Source: DASRAA01 sp963814165 (GTDB lineage Bacteria > Acidobacteriota > Terriglobia > Terriglobales > Acidobacteriaceae). From it: a DNA stretch of 64,000 nt. The stretch's first letter is position 1. Each line of letters starts with the position of its first letter. The DNA lies in NCBI GenBank assembly GCA_963814165.1, contig CAWFBW010000008.1:310001-374000 (forward strand). The letters are read 5' to 3'. This document shows positions 28,332 to 37,661 of the stretch, one piece after another. Below the pieces are notes generated by a model that was given only the letters and a program-made list of their open reading frames with translations, was not told the origin of the DNA and made no database searches. Both the position numbers and the translations under genes were made by a program.

Positions 28332-29720
28332 CTACCGCAGACGAACCCGGAGATACACGTTAACCCCAAGCGGATGGTCCCCGTAATAACTCTGGATCGA
28401 CGCCGGGATCCCATAGAGCGAGACGTTGGCACCGAGGCCTGTCTGTGCTCCGTGAAAAGTCCCGAGGTCCCTCGTATAACCGATCGTGTAGGCATTCACG
28501 TCAAACCAACGCGCGCCTGTCGAGGTTGCGATCTGGTCTTCCAGTGCCGGGTTATCGGCGAAAAGCTCGTCGCGCTGTGACCACTCGTATCGTCCGCTGA
28601 TGAAGTTCTTTTCGCCAATAGGGATAAGGGTCTCGGCGAGTACGGCATTGGATCCGTACCGGTTCGCCGTTTTCCAGTTGCGCCCCCAGACGAGGCTTGT
28701 CGCCCACCAATTGCCATGCGGTCGCGGGACGACGTATTCCACCGATGCGGTCGTTCGCACCACGTCGCCAGGCTCGAGGCTCTCGGGGCGTGTCAGTCGC
28801 CCTGCGGACACCTGCGCCGTCCAGCGCGGAGTAGGCGTAAACGTGATTCGCCCCGAGTACGAATTCATCGGACCGAAGTAGATTGTCCAGCGGTTTTCGC
28901 CGGGCTCACTGCCGTAGAATCCTGATGCCTCAAAGCGCACGAGACGAAACGCCAACACGCCCGTTAACACGTTGCTGGCAATGTGAGTGGAATCCTGCCA
29001 GTGATGGCCAAGCGTTGCCTGCGGAATTTCCATTGCCGACGCGCGGTGCGGAAATGCGACCGGACCCAATGCCGGGTCGCCGACAATCCCGTAATACAAA
29101 GCCGCCGTGGCGTGCTCTCCCGCACTGTGAGCGTATTGAGCGCTGATCTCCATGAAGAAATCATGAGGATGCTGCGCATTAGTGATGGGATTGCCGAAGG
29201 CCGTCTCACCGGTCTGAAACAGAAGTGGGTAGCGACGCTCGGTGATGGTGGCCGGTTCGAGGCTTAACATTGTTCGCAGCATGATTCCGCCGCCACCCAG
29301 CCGGTGCGTGGCTCCGAGCATGCCCCAGTTGCTCGAGTAAAGCTTGTCGAAACCTAGCGGCCCCGTCTGCTGCGTGTCCACCAGGAATGCCTGCCCCATC
29401 CACATCAGGTTCCAGGAGCCCACGCCGTTCATCACCATTGGCATGGGCCATGCCGCGGGCTGCACCGACGTGCCGGACGACTCCTCCATGAAAAACGCTT
29501 CGCTGCCAGACGTGCCATGGTCCATGTTCTGGTGCCCGCGCATGTCCATGCCATTCATGCCGGGCGAGTCAGCGCCCGGGCGCGTTGTCCCGGGCGCGAC
29601 CGTCGACTGCGCTCGCATTGCCATCCGACCGACAAGCAGCGCAAAGATCAACGCCAGCACAACGGAGAAAAGGGCCTGAAATCTGACCGCAGGTTTTCGT
29701 AGATAGAGTAGTGCGACCAT
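28332..29720 (-). CDS. Met/His-rich outer-membrane barrel protein
   Basis: About 462 residues from ATG 29720 (an earlier start at 29786 is possible; neither has a clear RBS). A signal/anchor helix (FSVVLALIFALLVGRMAMRAQ) is followed by a Met/His-rich linker (MNGMDMRGHQNMDHG) of the sort that binds copper or silver. The rest is beta-strand rich (GGGGIMLRTMLSLEPATITE, RWTAQVSAGRLTRPESLEPG) and ends with a typical barrel C-terminus NVYLRVRLR. It is probably an outer-membrane protein. With the two-component pair and RND operon next to it, a metal-efflux role is plausible but unproven. Confidence 0.65.
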   Translation of the reverse strand: MVALLYLRKPAVRFQALFSVVLALIFALLVGRMAMRAQSTVAPGTTRPGADSPGMNGMDMRGHQNMDHGTSGSEAFFMEESSGTSVQPAAWPMPMVMNGVGSWNLMWMGQAFLVDTQQTGPLGFDKLYSSNWGMLGATHRLGGGGIMLRTMLSLEPATITERRYPLLFQTGETAFGNPITNAQHPHDFFMEISAQYAHSAGEHATAALYYGIVGDPALGPVAFPHRASAMEIPQATLGHHWQDSTHIASNVLTGVLAFRLVRFEASGFYGSEPGENRWTIYFGPMNSYSGRITFTPTPRWTAQVSAGRLTRPESLEPGDVVRTTASVEYVVPRPHGNWWATSLVWGRNWKTANRYGSNAVLAETLIPIGEKNFISGRYEWSQRDELFADNPALEDQIATSTGARWFDVNAYTIGYTRDLGTFHGAQTGLGANVSLYGIPASIQSYYGDHPLGVNVYLRVRLR

Positions 29721-29891
29721 AAGAACAATGCCGCTGCAGCACACGCTTGCGGCCGTACGCTTGATTGTAGGCGACGGGCAGGGCATATCCTTGCCGGGCG
29801 ATGCAGAACATTTGGGCGATTGTGCCGAGCATCACACTCGCGCTGAAAGCTTGGATGCTAACATTCCGCCATTCTGGACCGAGAGAATTGA

Positions 29892-30434
29892 ATGGAGATA
29901 TCGGTATCCCAGTCCGTAATCGAGCAGTTCGAAAGTTCCGCGAAGACTGCCGTGGCGACCGTCGAGGTCATCGACCGCGCGCCACAAAGTCTTCTCGACG
30001 CAGTTCTCGGGGTAGCCGGCGCTGCAGGTCGGATTCTGTTCGCTCCGCCCCAGGACCTTTCCGCCGAACTGTTCGCCGATCTGGTTCGCGATCCGCGTGT
30101 CGTGGTTGATCCGACAGCGGAAGAATGGGTGAGTACTCCGGTGGGTGTAACCGAGGCTTTCGCTGGCGTGGCCCGCACCGGTTCCGTCTGCGTGGACGTC
30201 GGCTACCAGCGCACCGGTCTGGCGAGCCTGATGGCGCCTTTGCATATCGTTGTTTTGGCAGCAGAGACGATTGTGCCGCAACCGCGCGACCTTTTCCGCG
30301 AAGACGTTCTCGGCGGGAAAGGCCTTGAGCGCAGCTTCGTCTTCATCACCGGTCCCAGCGCCACCGCTGACATGGGACCGCTCGTCCGTGGTGTACACGG
30401 TCCGCATCGTTTGCACATCATCGTGTTGAGGTAA
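29892..30434 (+). CDS. lutC: LUD-domain protein (LutC/YkgG-like)
   Basis: 180 residues. The LUD fold is recognisable from AEEWVSTPVGVTEAFAGVARTGSVCVDVG, the APLHIVVL segment and SFVFITGPSATADM near the C-terminus. LutC is the third component of the LutABC L-lactate oxidation complex, converting lactate to pyruvate with iron-sulfur partners. The stop is 2 bases before the next gene, whose RBS lies in the lutC end, so the two are translationally coupled. Confidence 0.88.
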   Translation: MEISVSQSVIEQFESSAKTAVATVEVIDRAPQSLLDAVLGVAGAAGRILFAPPQDLSAELFADLVRDPRVVVDPTAEEWVSTPVGVTEAFAGVARTGSVCVDVGYQRTGLASLMAPLHIVVLAAETIVPQPRDLFREDVLGGKGLERSFVFITGPSATADMGPLVRGVHGPHRLHIIVLR

Positions 30435-30436
30435 AA

Positions 30437-32708
30437 ATGGCAGCGCCGGTGAATCCTATTGATATTCAACCGCGGCAGGTCGCCAACAAGAGCGACAAGC
30501 AAGCTTTGCTCGACGCCATCCGCATGACGCTGGGCGTACAAAGCGCCGCTATCCGTCACAATACGCAGACCTTCAATCGCAATCGCTACACGGCCGTCGC
30601 GCGCATTGCCGACTACGAAGCCATGAAGGACCGCGCCCGCGAGACGAAGGAAAAATCTATCGCCAATTTGCCGGAGCTGCTGCGCCAATTGGAGGCCAGC
30701 GTCCGCGCCAACGGTGGGCACTTCTTCCTTGCGAAGACCGCCGCCGATGCCAATCAATACATCCGCGACGTGCTGTCGAAACGCCAAGTCAAACTCGTGG
30801 TGAAAGGCAAAAGCATTACGTCGGAGGAGACGCGGCTCAACCATACATTGGAAGCTGCTGGCATCGAGGTGGCAGAAACCGATCTCGCCGAGTTCATTCT
30901 CCAGGTGGCCGATGAACAACCCTCGCACATCATTGCGCCGGCTTTGCATTACTCGCGCGAACGCATCACGGCGCTGTTCAAACGCAAATTCCAGACCGAC
31001 CTGCCGCTCGACACCGGAGAGGAGCTGACTCGCTTCGCCCGCGAGATCCTGCGTCAGAAATTTATTGCTGCCGATGCTGGCATTTCCGGCGCCAACCTGA
31101 TTGCCGCCGACAGCGGTTCGTTGATGCTAGTCGAGAGCGAAGGTAACATTCGCATGACCACTTTGCTGCCCCCGCTGCACATTGCCATCGCCGGCATCGA
31201 AAAGGTCGTCCCGTCACGCCGCGATTTCGAGCCATTTATCGAGTTGCTCCCGGCCAGTGCCACGGGCCAGCCCCTTACTTCGTATGTGAGCATCCTGACG
31301 CCGCCGCTGACCGCGCCTTCCTTCGCTGCACCGGGAAAGAAGACTGCCCCACGCGAGTTTCACCTCGTCCTCATCGACAACGGCCGCTCGGCGATGCGTG
31401 AAGATCCCGTGCTGCATGAAGCCCTGTACTGCATCCGTTGCAGCGCCTGCCTCAATGTATGCGCCAACTTTGAAACCGTCGGAGGCCATGCATTCGGCGG
31501 CGAAACCTACTCCGGGGGCATCGGCGGCGCTTGGGAGGCCGGCACCGGCAAGCTCATGAACGCCCGCTTCAGCGAACTCTGCACCGGATGCTCGCGCTGC
31601 GTTCCCCAATGTCCGGTGCGAATCGACATTCCCTGGCTGAACCAGAACCTTCGGCAGCGCATGAACCAGGCCGACGGAGGCTCGTTCCTGAAGTCGCTGT
31701 TTGGAAGCTTGACCGGCAGCGCCCCCGAGGATGCCGTCGCCCCTTTGCAGAAGCAGTTCTTCGCCAACTATCACACCTTTGGAAAATGGGGCACAAAATT
31801 CGCCTCCCTGGCCAACTCGTCTGGGCAAACCGAAGCGGCGAGGCAGACGCTGGAGAAAACTCTTGGTGTTGATTCCCGTCGCGAGTTGCCGCCTTTCCCC
31901 GCTGCAACATGGGAACAATTGTTCCGGGCGGAATCGGCCCCAAAGAGCATCGAGACGCCAACCGATCAGAATTGCGCTCCTGGCCGACACGTTCACCAAC
32001 TACGGGTCGCCAGCGCGCGGCATGGCAGCCGTCAGGGTCTTGCGTGCCGCTGGCGTCGATGTCGTGCTGACGCCTTCCATTCCGGACGGACGCGGCGCTA
32101 TGTCGCAGGGCATGATCGCCACTGCCCGCGGCCAGGCGCGGGCCATGGCGGAGATGCTGCGGCCCTATCTCGATAGCGGCAGAAAGATCGTCGTCGTCGA
32201 GCCCAGTGTACTGGCGATGCTGCGCTTCGACTGCAAGCAATTGCTGGACGACCAGGACATGATCGCCCAGCTTGCCGCGCGCAGCTTCGAACCGTTGCAT
32301 TTGCTGTGGGACATCGCCCAGACGAACGGTATCGATCTTTCGAAACTCTTTCCCGCAGACAAGTCACCGTTCGGAAAGCGCATCTTCTACCATTCGCATT
32401 GCCAGCAGCGCACTTGCAACGCGGCCTCGCAAACCGTTGAGGTGCTGCGAGCGGCAGGGTTCGACGTCGTTACTTCATCCGTCGAGTGTTGCGGTATGGC
32501 CGGAAGCTTCGGCTACAAGCACGACTATTACGATCTCAGCATGGCGGTCGGCGCAGATCTGTTCGCTCAGGTACGGAAAGCGGACGAGGACGGGGGTGTC
32601 CGAGTCCTGGTGGCCAGCGGCGTGTCATGCCACGAGCAGCTGCAGGCCGGTATTGGACGCCCGGCCTTCCACCCCACCGAAGTGCTCATGAGTACTCGCA
32701 GCCGGTGA
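30437..32708 (+). CDS. Fused LutB-LutA iron-sulfur lactate oxidation protein, one frameshift
   Basis: About 756 residues after removing one inserted base near 31962 (CGCCAACCG). Residues 1-~310 are the LUD domain of LutB (FILQVADEQPSHIIAPALHY, ISGANLIAADSGSLMLVESEGN). Next come two 4Fe-4S clusters (CIRCSACLNVC, CTGCSRCVPQCP). The C-terminal ~240 residues are LutA/GlpC-like CCG domains (VEPSVLAMLRFD, FYHSHCQQRTCNA, SSVECCGMAGSFGYK). LutA and LutB are usually separate proteins. Here the linker SAPKSIETP...IRIALLAD carries no stop or start, so the fusion appears real once the break is corrected. No lactate permease is visible. Confidence 0.88.
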
Positions 32709-32815
32709 CTACTAGCGAGGATAGTAACCAACCGAAAAGTGGCTATTCCAAGCAAATTGAATGCATACCCCGTACCAAGGCCAATATTTTGTGATATTTG
32801 CGTCATCTCGATGTA

Positions 32816-32841
32816 GTTACTGTAGGTTACTTAGTGGTTAC
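32816..32841. promoter_or_regulatory. Three phased GTTAC iterons
   Basis: GTTAC occurs at 32816, 32826 and 32837, i.e. at 10- and 11-base spacing, on one helix face. This pattern fits direct-repeat sites of OmpR-like regulators or a small replication/initiator site. It lies in the 445-base lut-trx gap, about 80 bases upstream of a terminator, so it could control a short transcript. Confidence 0.35.
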
Positions 32842-32923
32842 GGAAGATGTATTTACTTCGCAGCTTTTTACCCTCACAATTGCAGGCGTAGTTAGGCAGT
32901 TCTGGGGGAGGGCTGCCTTTTAG

Positions 32924-32951
32924 GCGCTCTGCAGCGACGCAGAGCGCTTTT
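32924..32951 (+). terminator. Rho-independent terminator, GCGCTCTGC stem
   Basis: GCGCTCTGC (32924-32932) pairs perfectly with GCAGAGCGC (32939-32947), followed by TTTT. It lies 215 bases after lutBA and may end that operon or a separate small RNA. Apart from this and the iterons the 32709-33152 gap shows nothing. Confidence 0.75.
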
Positions 32952-33152
32952 GATTTCCGGTCATTTTTCTCGAACCCATACCGTGCACAGTCTGCTTGCA
33001 GGATTTCGCCCGCGCACACCCGATGCGACCGCCCCCGACATCGAGCATCTAACGCTTAGCGTCCCTAGAACCGAAGAGTCGGATGATACGATTGGAGACG
33101 CGCGCTCCCAATACCGGCGTGCGCCGCGCGGGAACAGTCCTCAGGAGGGTAC

Positions 33153-33483
33153 ATGGCAAGTGACGCAATCATGGAAATAACGGACGCGAATTTTGATCAG
33201 TCGGTGTTGAAATCCGATCAGCCGGTGCTGATTGATTTCTGGGCGGCGTGGTGTGGTCCCTGCCGCGCGCTTGGCTCCAGTGGTGGACGAAGTTGCACAG
33301 AGTTACAGCGGCCGGGTAAGGATCGGAAAGATGGACGTGGACAAGAACATCGCCACCCCGCAGCGTTACGGTGTACGGGGCATTCCGACGCTGCTGATTT
33401 TCAAGGGCGGTCAGGTAAAGGAGCAGATCGTTGGCTATGTCTCCCGTGACGTCATCGAAAGGGCTCTCGACAAGAATCTTTAA
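33153..33483 (+). CDS. trxA: Thioredoxin, one frameshift
   Basis: 109 residues after removing an inserted T near 33271 (GCGCTTGGC for GCGCTGGC). The active site WCGPC (33-37) lies in FWAAWCGPCRAL, followed in the next frame by APVVDEVAQSYSGRVRIGKM, then the cis-Pro motif GIPTLLIFKGG. This is a canonical single-domain cytoplasmic thioredoxin that reduces disulfides via thioredoxin reductase. AGGAGGG precedes the ATG. An intact copy elsewhere in the genome cannot be excluded. A terminator follows directly. Confidence 0.92.
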
Positions 33484-33505
33484 GAGGGATAGAGATTTTC
33501 TTTTG

Positions 33506-33530
33506 GGCGCGGCTGAGTCCGCGCCTTTTT
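33506..33530 (+). terminator. Terminator of trx
   Basis: GGCGCGG (33506-33512) pairs with CCGCGCC (33519-33525) followed by TTTTT. Confidence 0.8.
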
Positions 33531-33709
33531 CTTTTTGGTGCAGCTCGCGAGTTGTTGCAGCATGCGTTCGCCCAGACTGTTACAATTCGGGGCGCAATCC
33601 CCCGGAGGCACTACCCGGACGCGATTGGAACGTCTAGGCCATTTTTCCGTACAAGTCTTTAGCTATCATTGGATTTGGTGGCCAGCAGTTAGCCCTTACG
33701 GAGCACAAA

Positions 33710-34309
33710 TTGGACGATAACCAAGCAGTCAATGCGCTGGTCCGCCGTTGTGTGGCGGGTGACGCTACGGGGTGGCAGGAAATCGTCCAGCAATACAATC
33801 GGCGTATCTACAACATCTGCTACCGCTTTTCGGGCTCGCAAGATGATGCTGCCGACCTCACGCAAGAAGTCTTCATAAAGATCTATCGCACCCTGGGCAC
33901 ATTTGACGGCACTCGGGCCGCGTTCATGACGTGGGTCACTACGGTCACTCGCAACCTCCTGGTCGATCACTTCCGCAAGGGCAAGTACGACAGAATCACG
34001 GATTCTCTGGAAGCTACTCCCGGCGGAAACGAAGATGGACTCACCGTGGGAGAGCAACTGGAAGACCATTCCGTCTCCCCGGAACAGCACGTCCAGAGCC
34101 AGCAAGCACAAAAAATGGTGCATGAAGCCCTCCAAAAACTATCACCAGAGCTGCGTGAGGCATTGATTCTAAGGGACTTGCAGGATATGGACTACAAAGA
34201 TATCGCGCAGGTGCTCAAAATCCCGGAAGGCACGGTAAAAAGTCGCATTAACCGTGGCCGAACGGAACTTGCGAGGGTCTTACAACGTAACTACAGGCAG
34301 GTGATTTGA
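33710..34309 (+). CDS. ECF-type RNA polymerase sigma factor (RpoE-like)
   Basis: 199 residues starting at TTG 33710 with CGGAG about 9 bases upstream. Region 2 is clear (ALVRRCVAGDATGWQEIVQQ, YNICYRFSGSQDDAADLTQEVFIKIYR, FMTWVTTVTRNLLVDHFRK) and region 4 ends in the helix-turn-helix DLQDMDYKDIAQVLKIPEGT followed by VKSRINRGRTELAR. It directs transcription of envelope or stress genes until bound by an anti-sigma factor. Its TGA overlaps the ATG of the anti-sigma gene by one base (TGATG), so the two are coupled. Confidence 0.93.
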   Translation: MDDNQAVNALVRRCVAGDATGWQEIVQQYNRRIYNICYRFSGSQDDAADLTQEVFIKIYRTLGTFDGTRAAFMTWVTTVTRNLLVDHFRKGKYDRITDSLEATPGGNEDGLTVGEQLEDHSVSPEQHVQSQQAQKMVHEALQKLSPELREALILRDLQDMDYKDIAQVLKIPEGTVKSRINRGRTELARVLQRNYRQVI

Positions 34310-35043
34310 TGTACGGCGAAACCAAATCCGGTATGCAGTGCGTGGAGTTCGAAGGGATGCTTTCCGACGCCCTCGACGCCACCTTGCACGGTTCGATGCT
34401 GGCGGCCTTCGAGGCTCACCAGCAGTCGTGCACGGCCTGCGCGCTCCTGTATCGCGAAGCCTCGGCAGGCATGCACTGGTTGAAGGGTCTTGAGGACATT
34501 GAACCACCGAAGAACCTGGTGCATAACATTCTCGTCCACACGATCGGAGCGGTGCCCGAGGCCAGTACGACGGCCGCGCCGGTGGGAGAAGGCTGGTTCG
34601 GCAAGCTCAGGGCGCGCGTTTCGACGGTGTTTGCCCCCGTCATGACGCCGCGTTTCGCAATGTCGTTCGGCATGGCGTTCTTTTCGATTACCATGCTGGC
34701 CAACCTTGCGGGGTTCCGCGTCAGTGACCTGAAGCATGTGGATCTGAGCGCCAAGGGGATACAGAAAACGTACTACTCCACGGAAGCTCGCGTAGTGCGT
34801 TACTACGAAAACATTCGGCTGGTGTACGAAATCGAGTCTCGCGTGCGCGATTTGCGCCGCGCTGCGACGCCCGAGAAGCAGGAGGAAAGCACGCCGAAGA
34901 CCCCCAACAAGGGTGAAACAAAGCAACAAAACCGCAAGTATCAGAACTTCCACCGTGACGGTGGTCAGCCCATGCTGGCCGCATGTCCGGTTGCAGTTGA
35001 GCTCTCAATTCCACAGGCCCGGCTGAACAGGAGAACAGTATGA
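34309..35043 (+). CDS. Membrane anti-sigma factor with zinc-finger-like N-terminus
   Basis: 244 residues from ATG 34309 with AGGTGA upstream. The N-terminus CVEFEGMLSDALDATLHGS ... FEAHQQSCTACALLYRE fits the anti-sigma zinc-binding domain (zf-HC2: H-x3-C-x2-C), which clamps the sigma factor. One TM helix (FAMSFGMAFFSITMLANLAGF) is followed by an extracytoplasmic Lys/Arg-rich tail. Position directly after the sigma gene supports the assignment. Release of sigma probably responds to envelope stress by an unknown protease or ligand. Confidence 0.85.
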   Translation: MYGETKSGMQCVEFEGMLSDALDATLHGSMLAAFEAHQQSCTACALLYREASAGMHWLKGLEDIEPPKNLVHNILVHTIGAVPEASTTAAPVGEGWFGKLRARVSTVFAPVMTPRFAMSFGMAFFSITMLANLAGFRVSDLKHVDLSAKGIQKTYYSTEARVVRYYENIRLVYEIESRVRDLRRAATPEKQEESTPKTPNKGETKQQNRKYQNFHRDGGQPMLAACPVAVELSIPQARLNRRTV

Positions 35044-35756
35044 ACTGCGCCAACCATGTCGAAGTACCCGCGGTTGCGTACTGCCGCACATGTGGCAAGC
35101 CCATGTGCAGCGTGTGCACGCGTGATGTGCGTGGCGTCATTTACTGCGAGGAGTGTTTGGCCTCGCAAGTAAGCGGCACCATGCCGCCGCCTCCGGCTCC
35201 AGGAACCTCAGTTGCGGGTGGAGCTCCTACGGCCAGCGCGGGCAGTCCCGGCGTCGCCGCCCTCTTGGGATTCATTCCCGGAGTCGGCGCTTTCTACAAT
35301 GGCCAGTACGGCAAAGGGTTCATCCACGTCCTGATCTTCGGGACGCTGATTTGGGCGGCCGGAAATGTCAATGGCATTTTCGGACTTGGCATCGCGGCCT
35401 TCGCTCTATACATGCCTTTCGAGGCCTACCAGACAGCTAAGGCTAAACAAATGGGCGTGCCGCCACCCGACCCGTTCGGATTCAACAGCGTAAATCTCTT
35501 TGACAAAGCTGGCCAAACCGTTGCCAGCGGCGTGCCGCAGGAAACAACGCCAGACGGACAGCCCGTGCCCGAGGAAGCCTACCAAGGTCGAACGCGCGCG
35601 CCCGTGGGTGCGCTGGTCCTCATCGGCCTGGGTGTGCTCTTTCTCCTGAACCAGTTTGACTGGTTCCGCTTCGATTGGATGGGAAGGCTCTGGCCCTTGA
35701 TCCTCATCGCCATCGGTGTAGCCGTGCTGATGAAGCGAACGGGAAGGGAATGGTGA
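35040..35756 (+). CDS. B-box zinc finger plus LiaF-like TM protein
   Basis: 238 residues, ATG overlapping the previous stop (ATGA). The N-terminal cysteine pattern CANHVEVPAVAYCRTCGKPM / CSVC / YCEECL is a B-box-type zinc finger. A Pro-rich linker leads to TM segments (AALLGFIPGVGAFYNGQYGKGF, HVLIFGTLIWAAGNVNGIFG) and a C-terminal hairpin (ALVLIGLGVLFLLNQFDWF / LWPLILIAIGVAVLMK) resembling DUF5668/LiaI-LiaF membrane modules. LiaF-like proteins sense cell-envelope stress. Here it is likely an accessory of the sigma/anti-sigma switch, an inference from the operon. Confidence 0.75.
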   Translation: MNCANHVEVPAVAYCRTCGKPMCSVCTRDVRGVIYCEECLASQVSGTMPPPPAPGTSVAGGAPTASAGSPGVAALLGFIPGVGAFYNGQYGKGFIHVLIFGTLIWAAGNVNGIFGLGIAAFALYMPFEAYQTAKAKQMGVPPPDPFGFNSVNLFDKAGQTVASGVPQETTPDGQPVPEEAYQGRTRAPVGALVLIGLGVLFLLNQFDWFRFDWMGRLWPLILIAIGVAVLMKRTGREW

Positions 35757-35766
35757 GGAGGACATC

Positions 35767-36141
35767 ATGAAATACCGTTACAACCCAAGTTGTGGATGCG
35801 CGCGCTGCCGGGCCCACGGTTTCATGGGGCCCACCGTACTGATCACCATCGGAGTGCTGTTCCTGCTGTCGCAGGCGACCGGTGTGTATTTTTTGAAATT
35901 TCACAACACCTGGCCGGCACTGCTGATCGTAATCGGCCTCATCATGTTCCTGCAGCACAACGCTCCGGCGACCGGACACGTGCCGCGCGAATACTTGATG
36001 CAACCGCCAGTGCAGCCGCCACGACAATGGCAGCCTCCGGTTCCGCCGCAGCCGTGGCAACCGCCTGCCACTTCGGCGGAGCCTGTGGTTCCACCGCAGG
36101 GTGCTGGCTCAACGGATCCAGGGGAGGTGCACAATGGCTAG
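35767..36141 (+). CDS. Small DUF5668-type membrane protein
   Basis: 124 residues. Two TM segments (GPTVLITIGVLFLLSQATGVYF and WPALLIVIGLIMFLQ) form the same hairpin type as the C-terminus of the preceding gene, with an N-terminal CGCARCRAHG cysteine cluster that could bind a metal. The C-terminal half is Pro/Gln-rich and unstructured. It begins 10 bases after the previous stop and its end overlaps the next start by 8 bases. Confidence 0.7.
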   Translation: MKYRYNPSCGCARCRAHGFMGPTVLITIGVLFLLSQATGVYFLKFHNTWPALLIVIGLIMFLQHNAPATGHVPREYLMQPPVQPPRQWQPPVPPQPWQPPATSAEPVVPPQGAGSTDPGEVHNG

Positions 36142-37537
36142 CCCTTATGCGACACCCGGCGCCCCGCTGCCTCCTCCACCTCCGGCGTACCGATATCGCC
36201 GTTCGCTGGCCGGGCCGCTCATCCTGATCGTTATCGGAGTGGCGTTCCTGTTGCGCAACGTCGGCGTGAACCTTCCGGTATGGCACTTCTACGGGCGGTT
36301 TTGGCCGGTACTGATTATTCTTTGGGGTCTGGTTGCGCTCATCGAGCACTTCACCGCGCTCAAACGCGGTTACCAGACGCGTGGTCTTGGCGGCGGCGGA
36401 ATATTCCTGCTGATTCTGATCGTAATCAGCGGACTGGCGGCGCACGAGAGCGCCAACTACGACTGGTCAGGCGTGCGCGATCAGATTCAAATCGACGACG
36501 ACTTCGGCGGCATGTTCGGTACGCCGTACACGTTCGACGACACCATCGAGCAGCAGTTTCCCGCGAATGGGAGCCTGCGCGTTGTGTGCGACCGCGGCGC
36601 CATCAATGTGACTCCGTCGGACGGCAATGTCATCCGAGTGGTCGTGCACAAGAAGCTTTATGCGAAGAACCAGGACGACGCTAACCGGTTCAACGAAGGC
36701 AGCAAGGCGCAGGTGACGGTCAATGGCACCGCAGTCTTGCTGAATGCGAATACCAATGGCGCCGGAGATCACGGCGTTCAGGCTGACCTCGACATTTTCG
36801 TGCCCGCGAACGCCACGCTCGACATCGCTAGCAAGCGCGGCGATGTCTCCATCAATGGCCGCAAGGCGGACGTAAAGCTCGCCGTTCAGCGGGGCGACGT
36901 TGCCCTGACTGAAATCGGCGGCTCGGCGAAAGTTACTCTCGACCGGGGCTCGATTCGTGCCAACAACATCACCGGGAACGTTGACATCGATGGTCGCGTT
37001 GACGACGCTACGCTCGAGGATGTGCAAGGCTCGGTGCGGCTGAACGGCGACTTCTTCAACAACATCCGGCTGACCAAGATCGCCAAAACCGTGGAGTTCA
37101 AGTCGGCGCGCTCCGATATCACGCTGGCCTCGGTGCCGGGTGACCTGGAGATTTCAGGCGATTCTCTTCGGGCGACCGACGTGGGCGGGCCAATGCGCCT
37201 GGTTACGCGTTCCAAGGAAATTCATCTGGAAGGCGTCAACGGTGACGTCGAGGTCGAGAATTCCAACGGCGACATCGAAATCCATCCCGGGAGCAAGATG
37301 CCCATGGGCAAGATGATGATCACCGGCAAGCGCGGCGACATCACTCTGGTGCTGCCGGCGAACGCCGGCTTCCAGGTCGATGCCACCACCCACAAGGGCG
37401 ACATCACTTCCGACTTCAGTCCTCTGCGGACGGAACAGACCAACGGTTCTTCGCATACCACCGGAACCATCGGTAACGGCGCGGCGAAGTTGCAGATCAA
37501 CGCTGATACCGGAGACATCCGCATCAACAAGGGATAA
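36134..37537 (+). CDS. DUF5668 membrane hairpin fused to DUF4097 adhesin-like domain
   Basis: 467 residues from ATG 36134, chosen for GGGGAGG 5-8 bases upstream; the longer frame is rejected. After a Pro-rich start come TM hairpins (LAGPLILIVIGVAFLLRNVG, PVLIILWGLVALIEH, GGIFLLILIVISGLAAH). The rest is a right-handed beta-helix/solenoid of DUF4097 repeats (LDIASKRGDVSINGRKADVK, LAVQRGDVALTEIGGSAKVT, VELENSNGDIEIHPG-type). Family function is unknown, but DUF4097 proteins often sit in sigma/anti-sigma or LiaF-like operons. Outer-face exposure is likely. It is the last gene of the operon, followed by a terminator. Confidence 0.82.
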   Translation: MASPYATPGAPLPPPPPAYRYRRSLAGPLILIVIGVAFLLRNVGVNLPVWHFYGRFWPVLIILWGLVALIEHFTALKRGYQTRGLGGGGIFLLILIVISGLAAHESANYDWSGVRDQIQIDDDFGGMFGTPYTFDDTIEQQFPANGSLRVVCDRGAINVTPSDGNVIRVVVHKKLYAKNQDDANRFNEGSKAQVTVNGTAVLLNANTNGAGDHGVQADLDIFVPANATLDIASKRGDVSINGRKADVKLAVQRGDVALTEIGGSAKVTLDRGSIRANNITGNVDIDGRVDDATLEDVQGSVRLNGDFFNNIRLTKIAKTVEFKSARSDITLASVPGDLEISGDSLRATDVGGPMRLVTRSKEIHLEGVNGDVEVENSNGDIEIHPGSKMPMGKMMITGKRGDITLVLPANAGFQVDATTHKGDITSDFSPLRTEQTNGSSHTTGTIGNGAAKLQINADTGDIRINKG

Positions 37538-37561
37538 CAGTTCGCTCCTCCAGAACGAACG

Positions 37562-37598
37562 CGCCCACTCCGCACTCTGGGGTGGGCGTTGCTTTTTT
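37562..37598 (+). terminator. Terminator of the ECF sigma operon
   Basis: CGCCCACTCC (37562-37571) pairs with GGGGTGGGCG (37579-37588, one G-T pair), followed by TTGC and TTTTTT. The remaining gap to 38083 holds repeat copy B only. Confidence 0.75.
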
Positions 37599-37661
37599 GG
37601 ACCTGGCTCGTCGCAAGGTAACTCCTGTGTAGGGCGGACTTTGCCCATTTTGGCTGCATTC

